Assembly: GCF_000149955.1 (NCBI RefSeq)
Contig: NC_030987.1
Coordinates: 1,489,387-1,553,386, forward strand
Source: Fusarium oxysporum f. sp. lycopersici 4287
Taxonomy: Eukaryota > Ascomycota > Sordariomycetes > Hypocreales > Nectriaceae
Reading direction: 5' to 3'
Length of the DNA stretch: 64,000 nt
This document shows, in pieces, positions 1 through 11,210 of the stretch (position 1 is its first letter; every line of letters begins with the position of its first letter). A model generated the notes under the pieces. The model saw only the letters and a list, made by a program, of their open reading frames with translations, was not told the DNA's origin and searched no databases. Made by a program: the position numbers and the translations under genes.

Positions 1-3000
1 TGGCTCCCGGGGTGTCGTCCTGTAATGAGCTTTGAATTTCATGATCAACTGTCCAAGTTAGCACCAGCACATACTTGCTTGTAAATAATGTAGCACTTAC
101 GCGATTAGAGAGCTGCTGCACAGGCCTCTCGACCTTCCAAGCCTTTGGTAAGGGGAGCGTAATAACCCAATCGCCAGCCTCCTCAAACATCATCGCCGCT
201 AAATCTAGCATACTTTCCATCTCACCACGGCCGAGACTCGGATGATCCAACGCCTTACGCATCGCGATGCTATAGTGTCGTTCGTCGCCTCCGTAGGTTT
301 CATCCATCTCTCTTCGTAAAGCCTTGAGCGCTGCATCCAGGTTCTCTTTTCTCGCAAACATCTCTTTTCTTGCCTCGATCTCCTGAGCACTGTCCTGCAC
401 AAGCAGAAGATCTCCCTCATCTTCTGGCCGAGGGTCGTTCTTAACAACCTTAGCATGCTCTCCGAAAGCGATGGCTGCGAGTCCGGAGGCAGCGGCCTCA
501 ATGAGTTTGTTTCGCACGTACGGTGACCGGTCGGTAATAAGCGAGTATGTTAAGAATGAGAACACTGTCGGATCCAACATAGCCCCCAGGTCAATCAGAG
601 CCTCGAAGGCCTTGATCCGAATAAGATCTCTCGTTCCGTCCAACAGATATTGCCCGAAATCACTGTACTTCTTTGGGATTACTTCCGCCTTCATCAATCG
701 TTGTTTGGCACTTAGACCAGCAATAGTCCAAACGTTCTGGTATGAATGGGTCCATTCATCTCGCCGTAAAACTCTCTCGATTTGCTCTATGGCCCTTTCG
801 AGGAACTGCTTCTCGTCCTCATTAGGAATTTTGTTCTGCATCGCAAACCAATCATCTTGCTTGGAAGGGATGAGAGACGTAGCAAGAGCCTCCACAAGGG
901 TAGCGATGTAAAAGTGGTCAGAATATGGGTTGTCCTCATTGTTGTTGAAGAGAAGTTGGTCCAGAATGAACTGGCGAGCGTCAAGCGGACATTTGTAAGT
1001 GTGAGCATCTCTCACTTGAGCGATGGCTTTGATAATAGCACACTGAACATTGTATTGCTTCTTGTCGGAAAAGTCATTCGGCTTTGGTTGGTTCGTACCT
1101 TTGTGGCAGAACATTTCGCTGAAAGCCTTCATCAGTTGTCGAAGGCCAAGCATTGATAGATCCTTGATGTTGGCCTGTCGTGGTAGAGCTTCAGCAGCCA
1201 TGGTTCGGATACCATGAAAGTAGCGGCGGTCCACAAGCGTCCTGGTAAGAAAACCTGACGCGATGGGGTGCAAAGGGCCATGGGTCAGGTAAAGCATAGC
1301 ATCCTGCTGAGCAACGACATCTCTATCTTGTTGCAATTGTGACACGTACATGTACGGCTCAAGAGTCCGCTTCATATCGCAAGACCATTCAAAGTCGGCA
1401 TCTACACGTATCCATTCGTACGACTCTTGGTCCATCTTTCGTTCAGTTTCGGGGTCCCAATCAATCAACTCCCATTGTGCCTGTTCGTCTGGCGTCTGCA
1501 GAACGTCGCCCAAGCAGTAGAGGAGCGCATCATCCAAGTTCTCCGCATCCATACTGGCACCAACGTTTTGCTTTTCCTTCATGCGACGCGTGCGCTTGAG
1601 CCGCTTGTACTTCGTATTGTATGGAATCTCGAATTTGGTAGACCTTGTGGCATCTTCGCGGATTTCCAGAATATGCTCGTAAGGCGTTCCATCGGCTTCA
1701 TGGATTCGTACCGTCATCGGTCCTGTAAACAGAGGCTGTACTTCGCCTGGCTTAACACCAGAGCGGCGCTCCTTGACGACGCGTAGGAAATCATTCTTGT
1801 CTAGCGGCGGCTTCTTCGCTGTCTGGAATTGAATCTGGTTTAGCGTAAGCTCAACACAGAGCCTCTTCTTGTTGAATTTCGCCTTGACATCAAATCGCGG
1901 GCATCCTGAACCGTAAACCCACTGGCTCCAGAAGCTCTCAAGCCGATACTTTGCCCCCTTCTCACAAGTTGTTCGGAATTTCTCTGTTTCAAGGATAGTA
2001 GCCCTGTCAGAAGATTCAATCTGAACCTTTGTCAACAGTTTAGAGAGAATGCGTGTCAATCCGTGTCCTCCTGAAGCCTTAATGAGTCGCTTGTCCAGGA
2101 TGAAGAAAACCACGGGAGCTTTCAGAGTCATAAAGTCCATCTCGAACTCTCCCAAATGCAGGTAAGGGCCGAGATCGTAAAGAGATGGCCGTTCGACGTC
2201 CATCTGAACAAGCTTGTCGGATAGTGTCTTCATCCGAAATCTGTACTCGTTGTTTCCGCAAATTTTCTTCATGAAGAGATCTGTCATGAAATGCGCGATG
2301 CCAACGATAAGCCATAGATCATTTCTTGTGTTCGGTATCATGTTGATCCCTATCCACTGGTACGCCAATGTTTGAACGATCTTTCTTGTGACATCGATCT
2401 CGGTATCGATAATGTCATCTGGGAAAAGTAATCGATTACTGACGAAAGCCATGGAATAGAGAGCCACAGTGTCCTGAATCATATCATCAAGGAAGCAGAG
2501 CTTGAAATTGCCGAACGGATATCGAGCAAACGTGAATGTAAAGAAATCAGCTGCCATAGTGATGGCTGCTGCTGTATTCCTTACCCAGTCGGCACGGTGT
2601 GGTAGGCAGTATGCGTGAACCTTGAGCGCATTCATACCCAGTTTGACCTCGTCTTCTTCTGTTCTAAACTCAGATGAAAGATCAATATGCTCAAATGGGC
2701 CCACTGCAAAACCAAGCTTCTGTACAGACACCTTCTTTTCAGGCTCGAAGGTCATTATCTTTTTGTGATCATCTTCGGGATCTACGGTCTCTTCCATAAG
2801 GAAACCTGAGCAGACAACCGACATCTCGCGGAGTTTATCTTCCTCGGCAAGGTTATGGATACGCTCCTGGCCATCAATCTGCATCTTGTCGGGGTTACTA
2901 CCGTTTTGTTGTGTAGCAAGCGCTTGTTGCAAAGCATCACCCAAGGTACGGGGGTACTTGATTGATATCCTCCAGTCGCAACGTGATCCGTGATCATCTA

Positions 3001-3736
3001 TACCAGGGAAAATACACGAAGCAGTCCCAGGATGTATCGAACTTCGTGTGTACATGTGCGTGAACCGGTTGTCCAGGGGATCGACGCCAACAAACTGTAT
3101 CCCATCTCGGGGGTTTCTATGGGTAAATGGTATGGTGATTCTGTACTGCTTGTTGGATCTCTCGTTCGCATCAAGACCTATCATAGACTTCCTGATGATG
3201 AGCCTCGGGCGATCCGGCTCGGCCTTACCGCGCAGGTTCACCTTCAGCGATCGATAGACCGGTGTGCACCCCTCGAACTCTCTATTCTCGGCGGGGACAT
3301 CGTTCTTGCGGCTGCGGAATATCGACTGGGCACGCTTGCGGCGAATATCGTGGTGGTCGGCTCTCAAACTCCAACTCTTTGGGTGAGTGAGCTTGGCGTA
3401 TGGATCATTGTAGATCGCTGTCGTTCTCCGTCTATGACTCTCAACGAGATCACCGTTTGACTCCTTAATATCAGCGATGAAAATGTTCTCGGTATCGATG
3501 TCGCAATCTGCAGCGTCCAAGACTATGTCCTCGATCTTATCGCTGAATACGACAAGAAAAATATCGGTCGTTCCGTCAATGCGCTTATCGCGAAAATTGA
3601 CCTCGAGATTGACTTCTTGCTTGATGATGAAGAACTCGAGCACTGATCCATCTTCTGTAGAGGCCGCTTCGTCGTCTATATCGAGTAGAGAGTGATTCGC
3701 AGGCGCAGGCTCCTGTGGCATGGCGAGTGTAGTCAT
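1..3736 (-). CDS. TAF2: TFIID subunit TAF2 (TSM1), 3' end beyond window
   Basis: Reading the minus strand from the ATG at 3734-3736 (a second ATG lies five codons later) gives about 1212 uninterrupted residues, so the gene is cut by the window edge. The N-terminal region (EVNLEVNFRDKR) and the middle resemble the M1-aminopeptidase fold of TAF2. The zinc-peptidase HExxH site is absent (LAYQWIG at the equivalent place), as expected for this non-catalytic family. Further TAF2-like stretches are the segment around ASGGHGLTRILSKLL and the C-terminal MTVRIHEADGTPYEH. TAF2 is a TFIID subunit that contacts core-promoter DNA in the nucleus. A likely last intron runs from the GTAAGT donor at 100 to an AG at 49-50 (52 nt, branch GCTAAC). 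The unspliced frame also stays open to base 1, so the intron is an inference. Family call confident, 3' structure unknown. Confidence 0.85.
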   Translation of the reverse strand, partial: MTTLAMPQEPAPANHSLLDIDDEAASTEDGSVLEFFIIKQEVNLEVNFRDKRIDGTTDIFLVVFSDKIEDIVLDAADCDIDTENIFIADIKESNGDLVESHRRRTTAIYNDPYAKLTHPKSWSLRADHHDIRRKRAQSIFRSRKNDVPAENREFEGCTPVYRSLKVNLRGKAEPDRPRLIIRKSMIGLDANERSNKQYRITIPFTHRNPRDGIQFVGVDPLDNRFTHMYTRSSIHPGTASCIFPGIDDHGSRCDWRISIKYPRTLGDALQQALATQQNGSNPDKMQIDGQERIHNLAEEDKLREMSVVCSGFLMEETVDPEDDHKKIMTFEPEKKVSVQKLGFAVGPFEHIDLSSEFRTEEDEVKLGMNALKVHAYCLPHRADWVRNTAAAITMAADFFTFTFARYPFGNFKLCFLDDMIQDTVALYSMAFVSNRLLFPDDIIDTEIDVTRKIVQTLAYQWIGINMIPNTRNDLWLIVGIAHFMTDLFMKKICGNNEYRFRMKTLSDKLVQMDVERPSLYDLGPYLHLGEFEMDFMTLKAPVVFFILDKRLIKASGGHGLTRILSKLLTKVQIESSDRATILETEKFRTTCEKGAKYRLESFWSQWVYGSGCPRFDVKAKFNKKRLCVELTLNQIQFQTAKKPPLDKNDFLRVVKERRSGVKPGEVQPLFTGPMTVRIHEADGTPYEHILEIREDATRSTKFEIPYNTKYKRLKRTRRMKEKQNVGASMDAENLDDALLYCLGDVLQTPDEQAQWELIDWDPETERKMDQESYEWIRVDADFEWSCDMKRTLEPYMYVSQLQQDRDVVAQQDAMLYLTHGPLHPIASGFLTRTLVDRRYFHGIRTMAAEALPRQANIKDLSMLGLRQLMKAFSEMFCHKGTNQPKPNDFSDKKQYNVQCAIIKAIAQVRDAHTYKCPLDARQFILDQLLFNNNEDNPYSDHFYIATLVEALATSLIPSKQDDWFAMQNKIPNEDEKQFLERAIEQIERVLRRDEWTHSYQNVWTIAGLSAKQRLMKAEVIPKKYSDFGQYLLDGTRDLIRIKAFEALIDLGAMLDPTVFSFLTYSLITDRSPYVRNKLIEAAASGLAAIAFGEHAKVVKNDPRPEDEGDLLLVQDSAQEIEARKEMFARKENLDAALKALRREMDETYGGDERHYSIAMRKALDHPSLGRGEMESMLDLAAMMFEEAGDWVITLPLPKAWKVERPVQQLSNRVSATLFTSKYVLVLTWTVDHEIQSSLQDDTPGA
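49..100 (-). other. Probable intron near the 3' end of TAF2
   Basis: On the minus strand GTAAGT starts at 100, GCTAAC sits at about 58-63 and an AG ends at 49, giving a 52-nt intron of typical local size. Both spliced and unspliced readings remain open to the window edge, so the call rests on splice signals alone. Confidence 0.5.
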
Positions 3737-4766
3737 GTTGAGTGGTGGTAGGCAGGGTAAAGGAACGAAGGCCTGAGGGCCCCAGCGAGCTGGTGTTCAC
3801 AGACTCTGCATCGATAGAAGTTTCAGCCTGATGCGCAGCGCAAAGAAGCCTTCGGAGTCGCTAGGTGTATTTGTAATTCCTATTGTTCTCGTTGCGCAGT
3901 CTTGTGCTTCTTTCGAGGTGTCGGCGCAATCTGAACGGGGTTTGCGGAGTTGGTTCAGCGTGAAGTGAGGAGCGGAAGGGGTAACGTGGCTATTAGAAGA
4001 GTTTGGCCAATGAATTAGTAAAGAAATGGCCTTGTTGTTAAATACAAATGCTGCAAAAGCGCAATTCGCGCAAACCCGGAAAATGACCGTATATTAACTT
4101 CTCGTCGTGAACTTTGCAAAAGAAGGAAGACAGCTCGCGGCGCGTCAGGAAGCTGGCGTGCACGGACCGCTTCACTCCATCCATTTCATGAGGCTCACTG
4201 CGCGGTACGTACCTGTCTTGCGCAATGGGCGGATTGGGTGGGCAGCAAACTCACATCTCTGTCATTCTATTAACAAAGAACAAACAGAAGAATGAAGATG
4301 ATAAATCTCGAGCGCTCCACTACCAAGAAACCCCGAGAAGCGTAACTCACCTCATCCGCCGCACTCTCTCGCTGAAAAGAAAAGAAAAGAAAAGAAAGAG
4401 GGGGAAAAAAAAAAAAAAGACATGTTAGCATTGGACATTTCTCTATCATTTATCAGGTATTTATTACTGAACGTCTGTTTATGCCCTCTCATCCTTAAGA
4501 GGTAAGTTGGAACTTGTTGAGCAACAAACAGGCGTCACATGTCATTGGCTTCGCAGCCCAATTTGATTTACAGCAGGACACAATTCTAATACAGCATCTC
4601 ATGATGATTCTCGAATTATACGCACAATCCCAATCAGACAACTGTGATACCATCGCCCTTAACAGGGCGTCTCAGATCCCTCCCGAAACGCCAACCCATT
4701 TAGTACAGCCGGCCTGCAAATCCTCTTCACCTGCAATGATATTACAAACAGCCAAACAAGAACCAC
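3737..4766. other. Intergenic: TAF2 upstream region and SAS4 3' flank
   Basis: No coding region is supported. It holds the TAF2 promoter and the 3' flank of the SAS4 gene. The only notable sequence is a purine tract at about 4374-4420: AAAAG repeats, a run of G, then about 15 A. Confidence 0.6.
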
Positions 4767-6375
4767 TCACTGCTTGCTGCGTCTTCGTTCACGGCGCTGC
4801 TTCCTCGCGCGAGCCTTGAGGGTATCTTCATCACGGTATTCCTCCGGCAAATCAAAATCAACCTCGGGTATCTCAGGGATGGGTAGACCCCATGCCATAA
4901 TCTTCCTCCCTGTGCGCCTGTGTCGATGCAGAGCGCTCTCACGCTCATATCTCTTGCTGAAGAACGACTTGAACTCCTTAGGTGGTTCTGGCGGCTTCGG
5001 AGCCGGTGCTGCTTTTGCAGGACGCGGAATTTTGGCTACAGCTGGTTGAGGAGTCGATTTTCGGTTCTTTGAACCTTTGGCATTCTTGGATCTTGCCATG
5101 GCTTCCTCTTGCAGTTGCTTTGCTGGCGATTCTGAGTCACTTGCATCACCATTTTCGCTATCATCGCCAGCTTCGTCTTCTTCAACACTTGATGAGTTTT
5201 CTTCTTCTTCCTTCTCAGCCCGGGCCTTATCTTTCTCCATCTTCCGTCTCTTCTCTTCCAACACCCAATTTCGAAACTTGTCAAGGATAGCCTGGCATCC
5301 TTTGATGAAATGGTTACGAGCAGGTTCAAATGTCTTCTTCTTCGTCTCTGTCACACCACTCACGCCCATGACTCTTAACCAGTCATGACCTTGGAGTCCT
5401 TCGAGAAGTCGGATAATTTGGTCCCTTTCGTGCTGTGCTCTGCCTTTCTCAGTATTACGTATTGATCTCTCCAGCCGCTCAGCTCGACGATGTATTGGCT
5501 GAAATAGTTTATCTGGTAAAGGATCTTCGATGGTCTTGTTCTTCGACTGCGATTCTAGAAACCCTAGATCGACTTGCTGACAATCGAATACATTGTAGAA
5601 GAGGGCATCGCCGTACCCGCGTACAGGATATTCAATTGCGGGGTGGTGAGTTTGTGGGATCGCGCGTTTGTCTTCTGAAACGGCGCGTCGTGGATCGGAA
5701 TCAACGATTACGATCGGCGTGTCAACATTGAATAATTCTATATAGAGTCAGAAAATGTTGTATTTTGCAGGCAACATTCAGGTGAACGATGGGGAATTTT
5801 TTGGACGTACGCTGCTCCTTGGGCTCATTCCCAATCACCTCATCGTATTCAGGAAAATAGGCAGAAAGTTCACTTTTAAACCTTGTAGCTTCCTGAGAGC
5901 GCAGCTTGCGGCCTTGCTCCTGGGTATTAGTATCGCTCGGCTGAGGCTGCAACCGATCGAGTTCATGTTTGATTCCATTGATAACTTTGCTCTGGTGTTT
6001 TGTAAGAGTCTGCTCCTGCTTCGGCTTCGATGTCGCGCTGTCGGTCGTAGGAGGAGGGGGTATCGGTGTCGCACTCGCCACTGTAGGCGTCGCAGCAGGT
6101 CTGCGCGTGGGTGGTGGCGCTTTGTTGTTGTCGATATCGGAATCACGGAGTCCGTGAGTGCCCTTTGCGAAGATCTCGACTGTTAATCGCGTTCTTTTCG
6201 GTTTGATCGCATCGAAATCGCGATCGTGGGTGTCGAGTGCCCTCTTGTTGCGCCCTCCTCCTCCTCCTCCGCCCTGGGCATGTGCGAATACTCCTGCTGG
6301 GGGCGTCAGGTGGTGATGCGGGTGATGCTGGTGCGGAGCTTCAGCGCGCCGCGAGGAACGGGTGACGGAAGCCAT
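4767..6375 (-). CDS. SAS4-domain chromatin protein (Something About Silencing 4-like)
   Basis: Two exons, 6375-5811 and 5737-4767, joined by a 73-nt intron (GTACGT donor at 5810, TATATAG acceptor), give 511 residues. An upstream in-frame ATG at 6693 would add a low-complexity leader. The ATG at 6375 (MASVTRSSRRAE) is preferred. The N-terminal third is rich in His, Pro and Gly. The conserved part starts just before the intron (DEVIGNEPKEQ) and continues through a basic coiled region (RNTEKGRAQHERDQ) to GLQGHDWLRVMGVSGV and FRNWVLEEKRRK, which I recognise as the SAS4 family signature. In yeast Sas4 is a subunit of the SAS histone H4K16 acetyltransferase complex. Fungal homologues are assigned by this domain. 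An acidic Ser/Glu tract and a basic C-terminus (RKQRRERRRSKQ) follow. Nuclear location is inferred. Confidence 0.8.
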
Positions 6376-7548
6376 TGGAAGACGACAAAATGCCTGGCAT
6401 GGTTTCAAAGATGTATTTCTCTCAGTCCGCCAGCTCAGTTTGAAGATGGCGTCGTCGATGTTGATGGGTTTTTCAAACGCGGCTTCGGTGCGAGTGCGAC
6501 CGGTCTGTACTGCACGTTTGCAGTCAGTGGAAGCTTGGCTCCGTCTTGCACCAAGCCAAGATTTTGAGCGCCAGTGTTCTTGCAATTTCAGGGCAGGTGC
6601 GCCACTGTACCCCCTATATCGTACTGACAAATGCAAAGCTACAGGGCGTTGACGCGCTGGAGCCATCTGGGCAAATGAGTTGGTCATGCGCACCTCGAAA
6701 AGCTGTCTCTCTGACTTCTATAGTGTATTGTTTATCAATCAACAAGCCAGCGCCTTGTTCAATGCGATAAATTCCAATGGCTTCGGGTTTCTAGCTAATG
6801 TGATGGACTACTAGAACAGAGTGAAAGGACATGCTTTACCATTTCCTCTGGAATGATATTATTGTGTCTCGACCACAAACATAAGGCAACAGAAGAGTGT
6901 GAGTTTATGAAGAAAATTTCCAACAACTTAAATACTTCAACCAAAAAGCTTCGTGTTCTACTGAAAAGCTTCAAGTGTTCGCTTAGGTTGCGACTGAATT
7001 AATTTCTGCTTTCGTATAGTGAGACCCCTCGAATACATCATGGCTTTAGGGTATTGTAGATGGCATGTATGGGCGATAGGATGACATATTGTGCAAGGAG
7101 TAACCTTAAAGGGCAAGGAAACCTTGGACCTCTGTCCTCGGACTTCAGTCTAATATAGACTAAGAAGACCTTCAAATCAGTTATTTTTATCACTTATGTA
7201 TGATAAAGGACCTCATTTTTCTTGCCTCCCTTTGAGTACCTACCTTAGGTATGCATGACCGGCCTTTCTGTGCTTATTCATGCTGATACCTTCGCTTATT
7301 GGGTATTCTAGGTTAAGTCTTGAAACTCTATTCAAGCTATGGGATAACTGGGCTAGGGTTTTTACACAGCTTAGATGAGCTTCACAGCAATATCATTTGA
7401 TAGCCAGAACTGGCAGCTGCACAAAGAAAATACTCATGATCTTGGGTATTCGTACTTGATGTCGTGAACCATAATCCGGGGACCGCTCTATACATAAAGG
7501 GTATAATATCGTAAAACCAAAACACCTCGCCAAACACCAAGAGTCTTA
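6376..7548. other. Intergenic: SAS4 5' region and IQ-protein 3' flank
   Basis: No supported gene. The first ~320 bases are an in-frame open extension of SAS4 and are probably 5' UTR. The remainder is AT-leaning with many stops in all frames. Confidence 0.5.
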
Positions 7549-9476
7549 CTATACGTGCATCTTCTCGACATCCTCCTTCTTCTCCCTCTTGGCTGCCTGC
7601 TTCTCCTCCTTTGTTGGTTTAATGCCAAGCTTCTTTAAGGCCTTCTTTACTGGTCTTCCCTCTTGCTTCTCTGCCTCTTCTCGTTGTAGCACCTCTCTCT
7701 CCTTCGCGGCACTCTCACTCTTGTCCTTGGCTTCCTCTTCCCTTCGCGCCGCCTCCTCTGGGGCTATTATCTTATCTTTCCTGTGTCCCACACGCTGAGC
7801 AAAGTCCTTGCCCTTGCGCTTCGTCTTGATATATGCCTCCAGTCCTATCAACACAACATACGACTTGGAGATAGAGACATGGCTCATGTCAACCTCCGAC
7901 TGCCGTAAGCTTGCAACGAAAGCACGGAAATTCGCTGCGGGAGGGCGGTAGTGTCCGCTCAGTGGTGAGAGAGACGATAGTCGACCATTCTTGATCTTGA
8001 TGAGACCAGCTGCTGATATCCGGCTACCCTGGAGGAAGGACGAGTGTTGAAATGCTCCTGAATCCTTGATGCCCACATACATGCGAAAGCTTGTGTCTGC
8101 AACGAAGATCCATGTATTCTTCCGGACAGATTTGCGCATTAACTTGTTAAAGATCGTGGACGCTGAAATCTGGGACACTTTGTTCATACCCTGACTGTTG
8201 TCAAAATCAGGGGTCGCATACTTGGCTGCCCGGTCTGCCTCCCGTCGTGACTCTAGGGAAGAATCGGAGCTGGAACTGCTGACAGATTCGAGGGATCGTG
8301 CATCTTCAGGCTGGGCTGCGGCGTTGAATGCCGGCGTGGAATCGTTCACAGGCACGACACCATGTATGCTGTCCTTGAACTCTTCTGTGGTATCAATGCG
8401 CTGGCCATTCTTCGCCCAACAGAGTCTGCCTTCACTATCGACTTCAACAAGATAGTACTGGCGCTCTTCACGAGACAGGTATCGAACTTGCTCCCGCTCA
8501 AGTCGATCGCGTGGACAGCCATCAACCTCAACGTTGCGGCCTTCACCATAGTCGAGCCAGTAGAAAAAGTTCTCATTTGTGTCTGTTCGCTTCCAAACCT
8601 CGTGGTAACGGCAAAGATTACTTCCGTAACGGTGTTTCTGGTCGACCATCTCGAGGAAGTATCGAATGCCCATCATGCGCGCCTCATGTTTCCGCGCAGC
8701 AGTAGCTTTCTCACGTCGTGCTCGTGCAGCAACTCGTTCTTCGGGGGAGGCATCTTCGTCGGAAGACGATTCTGAAGATTCAGAATCTGACAAAAGGTCA
8801 TCATGACCTGCTCGTCGCGCAACGGCGCTCGCCTTCTTCCATTTCTCTCGTGCACTCGCCGACTTGTGTTTCACAAAACCGTCCGCTTTTGAATTATCAA
8901 AAGCTTCATTATCAGCTTCTGTTTTCGGTCGTGGCAATGTCGCATGTCGAAATTGAGCTTCTCGAATTGCAGTGACCCATCTTGTACTTGCATCCAAACC
9001 AAACCCTTGCATCTCTCTTCTTGCGCGATACCCTCTAAAGGTTTTCTGTATAGTGCGCGCAGCTTGCGCCTGCGCTGGTCGTCCTGACTGACTGTCGACA
9101 TACTGGCAGCTCTATTGCGCTGACGCTGGACTTCGCGCGACCAGCGCCTGCGCTCGCGATCTCTGCGCTTTGTTTCTTGTTCGCGTTGTTGTTGAACAAT
9201 TGCAATTCGTTCGAATTGCTTTGGCGAAGGTGGTCGCAGAGAGTCCATGTATTCTTTTGTCTTAGTGGTAAAGGGTAAGTCGCCGTTAGTGGTAGCAGCA
9301 GAAGATGACGCAGTGCTGACGACTGAGAATTTGGAGTCGGTACGGGTTGGTAGTTGTGCTGCTAAACCCAACGGCGATTGTCGCGGGGTCCCCTCCAGTT
9401 CCATACTGATATCGTTTGGGGTCTGCACTAAAACCGGTAACAAACAACGGTGTTCTAGAATCTCGAGTTGCGTCAT
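7549..9476 (-). CDS. IQ-motif (calmodulin-binding type) protein, interrupted by a 1-nt frame break
   Basis: Two overlapping minus-strand frames make one gene. The first starts at the ATG at 9476 and encodes a Ser/Thr-rich head and a strongly basic helix (KRRDRERRRWSREVQRQRNR). The second, open from about 9110 to the stop at 7549, begins with a clear IQ motif (TIQKTFRGYRARRE, about 9020-9060) just upstream of its first Met at 9012. It continues with an acidic Ser/Glu tract, a conserved block (MGIRYFLEMVDQKHRYG, NENFFYWLDYGEG) and a Lys/Glu-rich coiled tail. The total span is 1928 nt, one base short of a multiple of three, and no good intron joins the frames. A missing base between about 9062 and 9110 would give 642 residues. 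IQ motifs bind calmodulin. The rest of this fungal family is uncharacterised. Real gene, but the break leaves the model uncertain. Confidence 0.65.
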
Positions 9477-10408
9477 GGTCGTGGGGTTGAACTGGGTTGA
9501 GAATGTGGGGGTGGGAGCAAAAGTTGGTGATAATGGCGATGAAATCCTTGGAAAAGGCTGTTAATTACATCGAGAAACAAGAAAAGACGAAGGCTGATGA
9601 ACTCATGACACTTCGAATCTCTTTAGTTCAGAGCTGGATCTTGCGGCTCTTATAAACATGGTCTTTACTACTGATGTAGTCAGGCCGATGCCCAGAAACC
9701 AGCAGGTTCTTGTCATTCTTGTCACGGAAGAACGGCACTTGGCAATCCTGCAAAGAACATTGGCATCGCCGTAAAATCTCAATAGATTGCTTTATTGAGA
9801 CGCCGCAATGCTTGGTAAATGCCGTTACATACCGAAATAATCTAGACTCATGGCTGGCAAAGCGTCAGAATAGCGGCACGGAAATCCGACAGGAAACTCA
9901 CTCATTGGCTGATGCGTAACAGCATATCCTCTAAGCCATACCGAACTCCACATGGTTATGTTAAGCTTCATTCAAAGTCAACAGCTTAACTGTTAGTATC
10001 GCGCGCCTGTTGTTAGCGACCGGATTTCTCTTGCTGCGCCCTGGCGCCTATACTCAGCCCTTTGGATACGAGAGCTTAAACGCCCAGCGATGACATGCCA
10101 CTGAGGCGAAGCAAATGGTATGGCTTTCGAGATATGCTTGACTGTGTCGTACAACAATGCCAAACCTTGGTTTCATCTTGGCTCTCGAATCAAGCACAAG
10201 CTAAGAACAGACGAGCATGCAATACAACTGTAGGGCCACAAGTGGTAGATCATCCAACTCATTATCATTAATACGGATTGTTGGCTGCTGCATATGTGCG
10301 TGAGACTGGGCCAAGCAATATATATCGTTTGTACAAAGAGGCCTCCCATGAATGAGACCCAAAGGTAAACATATCCAAAGAAGAGAAGATGCTAAGACGA
10401 TAAGAACG
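9477..10408. other. Intergenic, no gene seen
   Basis: Holds the IQ-gene promoter and the 3' flank of the YPT35-like gene. Open frames here are short and have no recognisable protein character. Confidence 0.5.
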
Positions 10409-11210
10409 CTATGCAAAGAGGAACTCCTTGAGGACTGGCGATCCAGAAAATTCTGGATTTAACAGTATGCAACTAATAAGGTCAGCATAATATTGAGCTG
10501 GAAACTCCTGATATACGCACTTGAGAAAGTATTGTAGGCCTGCCCGCCTTTTCTCGAGAAATCGGGGCCGAAACTTGGAGATGACACTCTTGGGCGGAAG
10601 CGCCGGAACAGCTGCCTCAAATCCGGGGAAAGTCTGAACCAACCGATATCGAAAGTCGTCAAACTCCGAATACCGTTTACGAATATTCATATAACTCCCC
10701 TATCGTTGGGTCAGTCAACCGCGATCTTCAGATCAGCACGCCACTGCTGAACCACCACCAATCACTCACATTGAGAGCCTCGACACGGATATTCCACACC
10801 ACAAAGGCCCCGATATTTGTTGCACTGCCGTTGACAATGGTATAGCTGACAACCTCAACACTCTTGGCCCAGCAAGCGCTGTTGCGGTCGTCGAACTCGC
10901 TCGCTTCGTTGTCACGCAGGGTTATAGCGCCAGCAGGAAGAACGGACTCGGTCGACATGTTCGATATGGTGCGTTGATGGCCGGCACGGGTGTTCAGCCA
11001 GTATGGTGGCGATGTTATCGAACTCGGGGAGACGGTAGATGATGCAGTTTCGTGCCGCGCATGATTGCTATCGTTGGGGTCATGATCGAAGGATGTGCGT
11101 GGTGTCTCAAACACTTCGGTAGCTGCGGTCTGTGTTTCAGAACTGCCTGGATGCGATGCGCCGGCGGCCAGATTGCCATCGCCAGGCGCTTGATCTATCG
11201 CAGTCGCCAT
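10409..11210 (-). CDS. PX-domain protein, YPT35-like
   Basis: Exons 11210-10770 and 10699-10409 are joined by a 70-nt intron (GTGAGT donor at 10769, GACTGAC branch, TAG acceptor at 10700-10702). They give 243 residues, with the splice falling between codons. The first ~110 residues are Ser/Thr/Pro-rich and probably disordered. The rest is a phosphoinositide-binding PX domain: the strand block EVVSYTIVNG, then the hallmark RKRYSEFDDFRYRL, a proline-rich loop (FEAAVPALPPKSVISKFRP) and RRAGLQYFLKCV. Domain order and small size match fungal YPT35. In yeast Ypt35 sits on endosome/vacuole membranes and recruits the lipid-transfer protein Vps13. Other short PX proteins cannot be excluded. Confidence 0.78.

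Noticed and set aside
2300..3734. TAF2 as an active M1 aminopeptidase
   Set aside because: The HExxH zinc site is absent at the aligned position and the C-terminal features are those of TAF2.
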